DNA of 17,607 nt, from assembly GCA_051646185.1 (NCBI GenBank), contig JBOFCS010000052.1, forward strand, positions 1 to 17,607, written 5' to 3'. Below the pieces are notes generated by a model. The model saw only the letters and a list, made by a program, of their open reading frames with translations, did no database searches and was not told the origin of the DNA. The position numbers and the translations under genes are program-made. Below, piece after piece: positions 1-7,166 of the stretch. Numbering within the stretch: the stretch's first letter is position 1; every line of letters begins with the position of its first letter. The DNA is from JBOFCS01 sp051646185. Its GTDB lineage: Bacteria; Actinomycetota; Actinomycetes; Mycobacteriales; Mycobacteriaceae.

Positions 1-465
1 CGAAGAACCAGCTACGATGCAGAGGATGCTGCTGATTCACTCCAGGAAGCACTACTGGATGCCCACCGAAGCGCCAAAAACTTTCGTGAGGACGCTGCCG
101 TCCGCAGCTGGTTACACCGCATTGTTGTTAATGCTTGCTTGGATCGGATTCGCAATAGTCCTCACCGGATGACTGTTCCGGTGGAGGATTCTCACCTAAG
201 CCGTGTTGAACTACTGCATAATCCCGTAGAAACCCGAGGAGTTTCCATGGCCATAGAAGCAGCTTTACTGACGCTTCCGATTAATCAAAGGGCAGCCATC
301 ATTGCAGTCGATATTGAAGGCTACTCGACAACTGAAGCTGCCGACCTTCTTGGCGTCCCTGAAGGTACGGTAAAGAGCAGATGTGCTCGAGCTCGAGCAA
401 GGTTGGCTACTCAATTGAGCCAGTTCCGGCAGCAGGGAGATCAGGTTTCGGTAGCCGGTAACTGA
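1..465 (+). CDS. sigM: ECF-family RNA polymerase sigma factor SigM (5'-truncated by window edge)
   Basis: The reading frame is open from base 1, so the N-terminus lies outside the window; 154 residues are visible. The first ~45 residues look like the end of sigma region 2 (DAEDAADSLQEALL, then AAVRSWLHRIVVNACLDRIR). Residues ~85-140 form region 4 with a helix-turn-helix (TLPINQRAAIIAVDIEGYST, then AADLLGVPEGTVKSR), which reads the -35 element. ECF sigma factors direct RNA polymerase to stress promoters and are normally held by an anti-sigma protein encoded next door. The order sigma – membrane protein – trxB – thioredoxin – cwlM is that of the actinobacterial sigM locus, where SigM is linked to disulfide and oxidative stress genes. 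The name rests on this context plus family; the ECF assignment itself is clear. Confidence 0.9.
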   Translation, partial: RRTSYDAEDAADSLQEALLDAHRSAKNFREDAAVRSWLHRIVVNACLDRIRNSPHRMTVPVEDSHLSRVELLHNPVETRGVSMAIEAALLTLPINQRAAIIAVDIEGYSTTEAADLLGVPEGTVKSRCARARARLATQLSQFRQQGDQVSVAGN

Positions 466-518
466 CCCACAATTAGACAAACTCTCACGTTGAACACGTA
501 ACAACCTAAGGATAAGCA

Positions 519-1262
519 ATGGCAATTCACATCGAAGGTGGGCCTAATGGCTCACCGTATTCGAGTGACTTGCTTGCTGACCTGCATGCGGGAATTGTGC
601 CTACAGTTTTAGCTAAAGAACTGTGGCCCACCGTTCTCAAAGACCGCGCAGCCGTTGAATTTCTCGATGCCTTGGATGACACCTCAGCGTTACTTCAGTC
701 GTTGGATACTATCGAGCCAGAACAAGACTCTGCTCCGGCTGAAGTATTGACTCGCATCACCTCAGCTTTACCAAGCAATGTTCTTACTTTTCCCCCTCCT
801 AAAGACCGCGCAGCACGAAATAAATTACAGACTTTAGGAATAGCTGTGGGCTCCATCGCCGCATGCACTGCTCTCATCCTAGGGATCACTACAGTTGTTG
901 GATACAACACTGATAAGGAGTCCAGCGATTCTGCAGTTGCTGCCACCCCACCAAAAAACACTCCAGGCCCTTCAACAGCACCCAGCTCAGCTAATAGTCA
1001 AACTAGTTTTCTTGCCTACCTGGGGAAAAATGAGCTCGGCCCGCTTAGTGAACCCACCGCACTTAAACAGTGTTTAGTTGCCCATGGTCTTAATACCACA
1101 CCGCTACTGGGATCTGGAACCCTTGAGTTCAATAATCAATCAGCTGTGCTCTTACTTATCCCTGGCCCCAATCCAGCCACAATCACCGCTTTAGTTGTTG
1201 GTACCGGTTGCAACAGCACCAATCCTGCACTAATTTCCCGCACAAATATCGGGATGTCCTAG
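519..1262 (+). CDS. Putative anti-sigma-M factor, single-pass membrane protein (RsmA-like by position)
   Basis: A 247-residue protein with AAGGA six bases before its ATG, 53 bp after sigM. Residues ~1-104 should be cytoplasmic, ~105-128 form one hydrophobic helix (LGIAVGSIAACTALILGITT), and the rest is a Ser/Thr/Pro/Ala-rich linker followed by a small outer domain. The layout (sigma factor, then an N-in single-pass protein with an LHAG…A.EFLDALD-like N-terminal segment) matches the SigM anti-sigma gene of Mycobacteriales, called RsmA in mycobacteria. The classical zinc anti-sigma motif HxxxCxxC is absent: the only cysteines are Cys116 in the membrane helix and Cys185 and Cys231 outside. Function is inferred from position and topology; sequence similarity to a known anti-sigma domain is weak by eye. 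Confidence 0.7.
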   Translation: MAIHIEGGPNGSPYSSDLLADLHAGIVPTVLAKELWPTVLKDRAAVEFLDALDDTSALLQSLDTIEPEQDSAPAEVLTRITSALPSNVLTFPPPKDRAARNKLQTLGIAVGSIAACTALILGITTVVGYNTDKESSDSAVAATPPKNTPGPSTAPSSANSQTSFLAYLGKNELGPLSEPTALKQCLVAHGLNTTPLLGSGTLEFNNQSAVLLLIPGPNPATITALVVGTGCNSTNPALISRTNIGMS

Positions 1263-1278
1263 CTCCGCACCAAGCCCG

Positions 1279-1307
1279 GGGAACATCAGCAACTACTCTG
1301 GTGTTAA
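1279..1307 (+). promoter_or_regulatory. SigM/SigH-type promoter candidate upstream of trxB
   Basis: GGGAAC at 1279-1284, a 17-base spacer, then TGTTAA at 1302-1307. From memory, corynebacterial SigM and SigH promoters read roughly gGGAAT – N16-19 – YGTTGR, so this fits at all but one or two positions with correct spacing. It lies about 85 bases before the trxB ATG and just downstream of the sigM/anti-sigma pair, where a sigma-dependent thioredoxin promoter would be expected. Confidence 0.55.
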
Positions 1308-1392
1308 GCAGAATGTCGATTACTAAAAGCTGATCTACTACTGTTGACTTCATAACAGAGTTCCCCGACTGTGGATCACCTGAAAGGACAAC

Positions 1393-2400
1393 ATGAGCGT
1401 GCATGCCGGTACTGATCTCAATTCAGAGACAATGGTTCATGATCTAATTATTATTGGCTCTGGACCAGCCGGGTACACGGCTGCCATCTACGCAGCCAGA
1501 GCTGAGCTAGCCCCGATTGTATTTGAGGGCACTCAGTTTGGTGGTGCCTTGATGACCACCACTGAAGTAGAAAATTACCCAGGCTTTCGTGAAGGAATCA
1601 TGGGACCAGATCTTATGGATCAGATGCGCGAGCAAGCACTCCGTTTTGGCGCGGATTTACGTACTGATGATGTTGACAAGGTTGAACTCGGCGGAGAAGT
1701 AAAAACTGTCGTTGCTAACGGAGAAACTTTTTATGCCAAGACCGTTATCTTGGCGATGGGTGCAGCGGCCCGTTACCTCGGCGTTCCTGGGGAAGAGAAT
1801 CTACTAGGACGTGGGGTGAGTTCCTGTGCAACCTGTGACGGATTCTTCTTTAAAGATCAAGATATTGCAGTTATTGGTGGTGGTGACTCAGCGATGGAGG
1901 AAGCGACCTTCCTGTCTCGCTTTGCCCGAACTGTAACCCTGGTACATCGTAGGGATGAGTTCCGATCGTCACGGATCATGCTCGATCGTGCGCAAGCAAA
2001 TGAAAAAATACGTTTTATTACCAATGCTGAGGTCACTGAGGTACTGGGCGAAAACTCGGTGACCGGGCTTGAACTGACCGATACAGTTACCGCAGAAGTA
2101 AGCATTCTTGCTGTGACAGGAATGTTTGTCGCCATCGGGCATGATCCAAGAAATGAACTGGTGAAAGAACAAGTAGCTCTCGATAGCGCAGGATATGTTG
2201 AGGTTAAAGCCCGTTCAACCTATACCTCAGTTGATGGTGTATTTGCTGCCGGCGACCTTGTTGACCATACCTACCGTCAAGCAATTACCGCAGCAGGCAG
2301 CGGTTGCGCCGCAGCCATCGACGCGGAACGCTGGCTCGCGGATCGACAGGACTCAGCTAATCCCTCAGTCATCTCTGCAGAAACCCTCCTTCGAGTCTAA
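1393..2400 (+). CDS. trxB: Thioredoxin-disulfide reductase
   Basis: A cytoplasmic flavoenzyme that uses NADPH to reduce oxidised thioredoxin. The 335 residues contain, in order, the FAD dinucleotide-binding motif GSGPAG (22-27), the redox-active CATC disulfide (Cys145/Cys148, in SSCATCDGFF), the NADPH-binding GGGDSA (162-167) with the phosphate-binding HRRDEFR (185-191), and the C-terminal FAD motif GDLVDHTYRQA (from 287). This is the low-molecular-weight bacterial TrxB layout at normal length. The ATG at 1393 is preceded by GAAAGGA at good spacing; an internal Met14 would still keep the FAD fold but lacks an equally good ribosome-binding site. It is followed after 45 bp by its substrate thioredoxin, and probably shares its SigM/SigH-like promoter. 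Confidence 0.97.
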   Translation: MSVHAGTDLNSETMVHDLIIIGSGPAGYTAAIYAARAELAPIVFEGTQFGGALMTTTEVENYPGFREGIMGPDLMDQMREQALRFGADLRTDDVDKVELGGEVKTVVANGETFYAKTVILAMGAAARYLGVPGEENLLGRGVSSCATCDGFFFKDQDIAVIGGGDSAMEEATFLSRFARTVTLVHRRDEFRSSRIMLDRAQANEKIRFITNAEVTEVLGENSVTGLELTDTVTAEVSILAVTGMFVAIGHDPRNELVKEQVALDSAGYVEVKARSTYTSVDGVFAAGDLVDHTYRQAITAAGSGCAAAIDAERWLADRQDSANPSVISAETLLRV

Positions 2401-2445
2401 ACAGCGCTCACAGATAATCAGCCACCCAATAATCTAAGGATTCAC

Positions 2446-2784
2446 ATGCCTGAAGCAGCAAAATCACACACTATTACTGTTACCGACGACTCCTTCGCGC
2501 AGGACGTTCTTGCTAGTAAAAAGCCTGTGCTAGTTGATTTTTGGGCGCAATGGTGCGGTCCCTGCAAGATGGTGGCGCCGGTACTTGAAGAAATTGCTGA
2601 GGAAAATTCTGAGCAAATTACCATCGCCAAGCTTGATATTGATGCAAACCCACAGAGTCAGCGCGATTTTCATGTTATGTCAATTCCAACAATGATTCTT
2701 TTTCAAGATGGGGTTGCGGTTAAAACTATAGTGGGCGCTAAAGGTAAAGCAGCGCTCTTGCGTGAACTCGGCGACATACTCTAA
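2446..2784 (+). CDS. trxA: Thioredoxin
   Basis: A 112-residue canonical thioredoxin that reduces protein disulfides in the cytoplasm. The catalytic WCGPC is at 36-40 (Cys37 and Cys40), the buried Asp31 sits in VLVDFWAQ, and the cis-proline loop is SIPTM (Pro81); the C-terminal GAKGKAAL segment is also typical. The start ATG follows CTAAGGATTCAC, giving AAGGA at good distance. It lies 45 bp after trxB, so enzyme and substrate are presumably co-transcribed. In mycobacteria the gene in this position is named trxC. No clear terminator follows; the next 167 bp carry only a weak promoter-like element before cwlM. Confidence 0.96.
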   Translation: MPEAAKSHTITVTDDSFAQDVLASKKPVLVDFWAQWCGPCKMVAPVLEEIAEENSEQITIAKLDIDANPQSQRDFHVMSIPTMILFQDGVAVKTIVGAKGKAALLRELGDIL

Positions 2785-2908
2785 GCAAACTCTTGCCTGA
2801 CCCTGGTTAAGGCTTGTCTTTTGTCTCTGCAGTGTTAGCCCTGGGCATACCCAAACTGATCAAGTCCGAGCAGATTCTGAAACAATGATTAACGGCTACA
2901 AAGCGATT

Positions 2909-2914
2909 TATACT
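2909..2914 (+). promoter_or_regulatory. Possible -10 element for cwlM
   Basis: TATACT, one mismatch from TATAAT, about 40 bases before the cwlM ATG. No convincing -35 is visible at the usual spacing, so this rests on the -10 alone, which is common in corynebacteria but weak evidence. Confidence 0.3.
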
Positions 2915-2951
2915 ATTTTGTGCACAAGTACAGCAATTGAAAGGCCGGTTC

Positions 2952-4184
2952 ATGCCAATACTCCAATACGGTGATCAAGGTTCTGCCGTTGCGGAGATTC
3001 GTGCCACCCTGGCTAACCTGGGTATCCTAGCTCAAACCACACCGCTTATAGCTGAATCGGATGCTGCTACAACCCTAGCCCTCACCGATAAATCCGTACC
3101 TCACAATGGTTGGGTTCCGCCCGATGCAATTTTTGATATTGATCTTGACCAAGGGGTGAGGGCCTTTCAGCAACAACGCGGTTTACTCGTCGATGGCATT
3201 GTCGGTCCGGCTACGTACCGCGCTCTTCGTGAGGCTTCCTATCGGCTAGGTACTCGAACTCTGGTCTACCAACTTTCAGCACCTCTTTACGGTGATGATG
3301 TTGCAACCCTTCAGGCGCGGCTACAAGATTTGGGGTTTTACACCGGCCTCATCGACGGATACTTTGGTCCACAAACACATAACGGCTTGATCTCCTATCA
3401 GCGCGAAATTGGAGTATCAGCTGATGGTATTTGTGGGCCGGCAACGCTACGGTCGCTTGATTTTCTTGGAGCTCGGGTTACCGGCGGATCTCCTCATCGA
3501 ATACGCGAAGAAGAACTTGTACGCAGATCAGGCCCACAATTAAGCGGAAAACGAATTGTTATCGATCCAGGTCAGGGAAGTTGCGATCCGGGCCTAATCG
3601 TGGAAGGCCCACAAGGAGCAATTTCAGAAGCAGATATCCTGTGGGACTTGGCAAATCGCCTTGAGGGCCGTATGGCAGCAACCGGGATGGAAACTTTTCT
3701 CTCTCGACCCCAGCAGCTAAACCCTAGCGATCAATCACGGGCTGAAACTTCTAACGAGTTTGATGCCGACTTAATGATTTCATTGCGATGCGCCAATAGT
3801 CATAACCCTATAGCTGGGGGAGTAGCAAGCTTTCACTTCGGAAACTCCCACGGTTCGATATCGTTGATTGGACAAAATCTTGCGAACTTTATTCAACGAG
3901 AAGTCGTAGCCCGCACGGGATTACAAGATTGTCGCACTCACGGTAGAACCTGGGATTTGTTAAGGCTGACAAAAATGCCCACAGTACAAATAGATCTCGG
4001 GTATCTGACAAATCCAGCTGATGCCACCGTACTTGCTGATTCTCAGCATCGAGATACCATTGCAGAAGCCATACTTGTTGCTGTGAAGCGTCTTTACCTA
4101 TTAGGGAAAGATGATCAACCAACCGGAACATTCACTTTTGCTGAATTACTCGCTGAAGAACTTTCTAGCCCTAATTCGCATTAG
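2952..4184 (+). CDS. cwlM: CwlM-like peptidoglycan amidase-fold protein, probably catalytically inactive
   Basis: The protein has 410 residues from the ATG at 2952, which has GAAAGG seven bases upstream; a TTG five codons earlier (2937) overlaps that site and is unlikely. Two peptidoglycan-binding repeats (~1-96 and ~107-172, each ending DGIVGPAT or DGICGPAT) precede an Amidase_3 domain (~200-382). No signal peptide is visible, so it should be cytoplasmic. The zinc-site pattern is degenerate: the DPGHGG His is Gln208, the SIHAN His is Arg279, and the late catalytic Glu is Asp348, while Glu226 remains. In mycobacteria CwlM is a PknB-phosphorylated regulator of MurA rather than a lytic enzyme. 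The C-terminal PTGTFTFAELL (390-400) resembles the region of that phosphorylation site. Its 3' end overlaps the convergent next gene by 14 bp. Confidence 0.92.
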   Translation: MPILQYGDQGSAVAEIRATLANLGILAQTTPLIAESDAATTLALTDKSVPHNGWVPPDAIFDIDLDQGVRAFQQQRGLLVDGIVGPATYRALREASYRLGTRTLVYQLSAPLYGDDVATLQARLQDLGFYTGLIDGYFGPQTHNGLISYQREIGVSADGICGPATLRSLDFLGARVTGGSPHRIREEELVRRSGPQLSGKRIVIDPGQGSCDPGLIVEGPQGAISEADILWDLANRLEGRMAATGMETFLSRPQQLNPSDQSRAETSNEFDADLMISLRCANSHNPIAGGVASFHFGNSHGSISLIGQNLANFIQREVVARTGLQDCRTHGRTWDLLRLTKMPTVQIDLGYLTNPADATVLADSQHRDTIAEAILVAVKRLYLLGKDDQPTGTFTFAELLAEELSSPNSH

Positions 4185-4872
4185 CGTCAACACGTATCTT
4201 CGATGAATGCAAAGCGTCATCCATCGAAATCGTTACTGTTTCTATCAAGCGCTCTAAGGCTTCCTCCACTCCTGCTTGCCAGCCCAAATCTCGATCCAAT
4301 TCGAGCCGCAATCTCGGAAATTTAGGATGAGGTTTAATAACAGCAAAGCCTACTTCTTGTAAAAATTCCGCGCTGATCATGCATCGCTGCGGAGTGCAAT
4401 CACCAATTACGTTAATCTCCGGCACTTGTATCACGTAATCTTCAGCGGGAAGATCGGATACTATGCCAAACGCTTCCAAAGCTCTGACTCCTCGTCGGAC
4501 TAAATCCGAAACAACTGCGGAAACTAATTGACGACCCAAGCCTTCACTATCTTCTGCTAAGACAAGTGTTGTTAGCAGTACTGCATCAGGGCTCACAGGC
4601 GAGGTGGGAAACATCATAGATCTGGGAACGTCCCCGGGAGGTGCATATAAAGCATAACCAAGGGTTTTTTCGTTATTTCTGGCCAATTGGCCACACGATC
4701 CCCATTCCAACATGACCATCGACAACCATGCCTCTTTTTCAAACTCAGGATCAGCAAGGCCGCCAACAGTATCAACCCCCGCGGCATCAACTTGCCAAAA
4801 AACACATTCCCGAGCATGCTTGGGTAACTGATCGAAGCAGCTAAGGGTAAGCGCGCTAATACTAGCGGACAT
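4171..4872 (-). CDS. GNAT-like N-acetyltransferase of unknown substrate (Rv3916c position)
   Basis: A 233-residue protein from the ATG at 4872; an adjacent TTG at 4875 is the only alternative. The central stretch ~98-136 (LLTTLVLAEDSEGLGRQLVS, then DLVRRGVRALEAFG) looks like GNAT motif A, with a strand, a glycine-containing acetyl-CoA pyrophosphate loop (EDSEGLGR) and a helix. FLQEVGFAVIKPHPKFPRLRL (~170-190) resembles the late GNAT strand pair. The N-terminal half, with FWQVDA and EKEAWLSMVMLEWGSCG, is typical of the conserved actinobacterial protein found between cwlM and parB. Its substrate is unknown and nothing here reveals it. It is convergent with cwlM and follows parB with a ~200 bp gap that holds its own promoter candidate. 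Confidence 0.75.
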   Translation of the reverse strand: MSASISALTLSCFDQLPKHARECVFWQVDAAGVDTVGGLADPEFEKEAWLSMVMLEWGSCGQLARNNEKTLGYALYAPPGDVPRSMMFPTSPVSPDAVLLTTLVLAEDSEGLGRQLVSAVVSDLVRRGVRALEAFGIVSDLPAEDYVIQVPEINVIGDCTPQRCMISAEFLQEVGFAVIKPHPKFPRLRLELDRDLGWQAGVEEALERLIETVTISMDDALHSSKIRVDANAN

Positions 4873-4958
4873 CAAACACCACTTTTATCATCCTGGCTGA
4901 GCATCGATACTGATTATTCCGTATCTCCTCGTACATACCCGTTACTCTGGCAGAGATA

Positions 4959-4989
4959 ATCATACGATGCACCTCCGTGTTTCGGTCAA
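4959..4989 (-). promoter_or_regulatory. Promoter candidate for the GNAT-like gene
   Basis: On the minus strand TTGACC (4989-4984) is followed after 19 bases by TATGAT (4964-4959). Both hexamers are close to the housekeeping consensus; the spacer is at the long end. It would give a leader of roughly 80 bases before the ATG at 4872. Nothing else clear was seen in the 4873-5073 gap. Confidence 0.45.
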
Positions 4990-5073
4990 GTTATCAATTT
5001 TTTTGAAAACAAATGTCTAACAAGGATTTTCAAACCAGTTGCTGGAAGCTTGGGGTCTGTCAAAGCATTTATG

Positions 5074-6117
5074 TCACAGTGACGATTTAGCCCTTTGTTC
5101 CTGTAGGCTCTTTGACGAGTTCATCATTTCAACTATCCGCTGCAGATCGTCTACTGAACCAAATTCAACAACAATTTTCCCTTTTCGCTTCCCAAGGCTT
5201 ACGGTGACCCTGGTATCAAAATTTTCCGAAAGTTTTTCAGCGATATCTTGCAGCCCGGGCATCTGAATTGGTTTACGTCTAGGTGCAGAATTCTTATTTT
5301 CTGTCCCTTCGCCATTGTGGTTGGACAAAGTAACTGCTTCTTCAGTTGCCCGAACAGATAACCCTTCAGCAACAATACGGGCTGCCAGTAATTCCTGAAC
5401 TTCTTCACCGCCTTCCAGCGAGAGCAAAGCTCGAGCATGCCCAGCGGATAAAACTCCAGCAGCAACCCTACGCTGCACAGCAATAGGCAGTCGAAGTAAT
5501 CGGATCATGTTTGTAATTACTGGACGAGAACGACCTAAGCGGCTCGCCAACTCCTCGTGCGTAACATCAAATTCTTCAAGCAGTTGCTGGTAAGCAGCTG
5601 CCTCTTCTAAAGGATTAAGTTGTGCACGATGAATATTTTCCAACAGCGCATCCCGCAGCATAGATTCGTCTGCAGTTTCCCGAACAATCGCAGGGATCGC
5701 TTCAAGACCTGCTTCTTGGCTTGCTCGCCAACGACGCTCACCCATAATAAGCTGATACCGAGCTGTGGGGGAATGGCTCTCACCAGAAATTCGTCTCACC
5801 ACAACCGGCTGCATCAACCCAAATTCACGAATTGAATGTACCAATTCAGCTAATGCATCTTCATCAAAAACATGACGGGGTTGTTTAGGGTTTGGTTCTA
5901 TTTGCCGTGGCGGAATTTCTTGATACACCGCACCCATGGCAGTTTCAGCCTCGGCAAAGGTATCCTGCTGCGATCCAACCTCAGGTTTTCCCACTCGAGT
6001 GGTATTACCGATCACAACATCAGCAGCAGCTTCACCTAAGCTAGGCCCAGCCGCTGGTCCTGAAGGAATTAAAGCAGCCAACCCTCTGCCCAATCCACCC
6101 TTACGTGTCTGACTCAT
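5074..6117 (-). CDS. parB: Chromosome-partitioning protein ParB
   Basis: A 347-residue CTP-dependent DNA clamp that loads at parS and spreads to organise the origin. The basic N-terminus GGLGRGLAALIP (8-18) is the segment that stimulates the ParA ATPase. The ParB/Srx domain spans ~65-165 with the nucleotide-binding MGERRWRAS (125-133) and ENIHRAQLNPLEEA (160-173). The helix-turn-helix that reads parS is at ~185-210 (THEELASRLGRSRPVITNMI), and the C-terminal dimerisation domain is ~288-332. The ATG overlaps the parA stop by four bases (ATGA), so the two are translationally coupled. Length and domain order are normal. Two parS sites lie within 2 kb, in parA and rsmG. Confidence 0.97.
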   Translation of the reverse strand: MSQTRKGGLGRGLAALIPSGPAAGPSLGEAAADVVIGNTTRVGKPEVGSQQDTFAEAETAMGAVYQEIPPRQIEPNPKQPRHVFDEDALAELVHSIREFGLMQPVVVRRISGESHSPTARYQLIMGERRWRASQEAGLEAIPAIVRETADESMLRDALLENIHRAQLNPLEEAAAYQQLLEEFDVTHEELASRLGRSRPVITNMIRLLRLPIAVQRRVAAGVLSAGHARALLSLEGGEEVQELLAARIVAEGLSVRATEEAVTLSNHNGEGTENKNSAPRRKPIQMPGLQDIAEKLSENFDTRVTVSLGKRKGKIVVEFGSVDDLQRIVEMMNSSKSLQEQRAKSSL

Positions 6118-7094
6118 TTCTTTTTCTCCCGACTACCCGTATTGCCCAATACTTGATCCCGCTCAGCCATTTCACGCCCAGCATCTAGATAGCTCATTGC
6201 CCCACGTGAACCGGGGTCATAGTCAAGCACCGTCATTCCATATCCTGGGGCCTCTGAAACCTTTACACTGCGGGGAATCACCGTCTTTAAGACCTTGTCA
6301 CCAAAGTGATTGCGTACCTCATCTGCGACTTGATCAGCAAGTTTGGTACGACCGTCATACATTGTTAATAAAATCGTTGAAACATGAAGTTCAGGATTTA
6401 GGTGAGCCTGCACCAACTCAATATTTCGGAGTAATTGGCCTACCCCTTCCAGGGCGTAATACTCACATTGAATAGGTATCAATACTTCGTTAGCCGCCAC
6501 CAGAGCATTAACAGTAAGTAGACCCAGTGATGGAGGACAGTCAATGAGAACAAAATCTACGTCCAACTCGTCCATATGTGGATGCGATAGAGCTGTTTTT
6601 AATCTGCCTTCTCTAGCTACCATTGACACCAATTCAATCTCAGCGCCAGCCAAGTCAATCGTTGCCGGAACACAGAAGAGCCGTTTATTATGTGGGCTCT
6701 GTGCGACTGCCTCCCGTACCGTGACTTCACCGAGAAGCATTTCATAGGACGAAGGCACCCCCGAGCGATGATCCACACCTAGCGCAGTACTTGCATTACC
6801 CTGCGGATCCAAATCCACCACCAGTACTGACAGTCCTTGCACAGCCAGTGCTGCCGCAATATTTACCGCAGTTGTTGTCTTTCCTACTCCGCCTTTTTGG
6901 TTCGCAACCGTCAAAAGACGTCGCGACTTGGGTCGGGGGAGCCGCACTGATCCTGGGTGCAATACCTGACTTGCCCGCTGCGCAGCAGCACCAATGGGCG
7001 TATCTTCTGAGACAAATGGGGTTGGAGAAAACTGTGGACTCGGGGGAGCCGCTGACGTTTCACGTGAAACGTTTCGCTCAGAACCACCTGACAT
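6114..7094 (-). CDS. parA: Chromosome-partitioning ATPase ParA (Soj)
   Basis: A 326-residue Walker-type ATPase that binds DNA non-specifically and moves ParB–parS complexes. The deviant Walker A is KGGVGKTT (67-74), preceded by LLTVANQ. DLDPQGNAST (94-103) is the A' motif and DFVLIDCPPSLGLLTVNAL (180-198) includes Walker B. PRSVKVSEAPGYGMTV (274-289) is typical of chromosomal Soj proteins. The first ~58 residues are a low-complexity extension whose codons contain a parS site (residues 7-13). AAAGGAG lies six bases before the ATG at 7094, supporting the long form. It is the first gene of the parA-parB unit, separated from rsmG by 70 bp that hold a strong inverted repeat. Confidence 0.97.
   Translation of the reverse strand: MSGGSERNVSRETSAAPPSPQFSPTPFVSEDTPIGAAAQRASQVLHPGSVRLPRPKSRRLLTVANQKGGVGKTTTAVNIAAALAVQGLSVLVVDLDPQGNASTALGVDHRSGVPSSYEMLLGEVTVREAVAQSPHNKRLFCVPATIDLAGAEIELVSMVAREGRLKTALSHPHMDELDVDFVLIDCPPSLGLLTVNALVAANEVLIPIQCEYYALEGVGQLLRNIELVQAHLNPELHVSTILLTMYDGRTKLADQVADEVRNHFGDKVLKTVIPRSVKVSEAPGYGMTVLDYDPGSRGAMSYLDAGREMAERDQVLGNTGSREKKK
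7056..7071. promoter_or_regulatory. parS: parS centromere site inside parA
   Basis: A perfect 16-bp palindrome, CGTTTCACGTGAAACG. Its 14-base core GTTTCACGTGAAAC is identical to the canonical bacterial parS (TGTTTCACGTGAAACA); only the outermost pair differs (C/G instead of T/A). It lies in the N-terminal coding region of parA, a usual place for parS in actinobacteria, beside its own binding protein ParB. Confidence 0.92.
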
Positions 7095-7137
7095 GGACTA
7101 CTCCTTTAGCAAGAAACCTATGGCGAATTTATGAAAT

Positions 7138-7166
7138 AACTTCAGTGATTATTCATCACTGAAGTT
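7138..7166 (-). terminator. 12-bp perfect hairpin at the end of rsmG
   Basis: AACTTCAGTGAT (7138-7149), a 5-base loop, ATCACTGAAGTT (7155-7166). The stem includes the rsmG stop codon and precedes the parA leader. On the minus strand only a modest T-containing tail (ATTTCATAAATT) follows, so it could be a terminator or attenuator between rsmG and parA; on the plus strand a run of six T follows shortly after, but no plus-strand gene ends here. Confidence 0.55.

Noticed and set aside
2785..2951. Terminator between thioredoxin and cwlM
   Set aside because: Only 4-bp stems such as TGGG/CCCA around 2850; no convincing hairpin, so co-transcription into cwlM remains open.
6197..6212. A third parS-like CACGTG site in parA (CCCCACGTGAACC)
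   Set aside because: Only the central 8 bases or so match; the outer half-sites have about five mismatches out of 16.
6791..7162. Long plus-strand frame antisense to parA (123 codons)
   Set aside because: Mirror of the parA coding frame with no start signal and no recognisable domain; parA motifs are unambiguous on the other strand.
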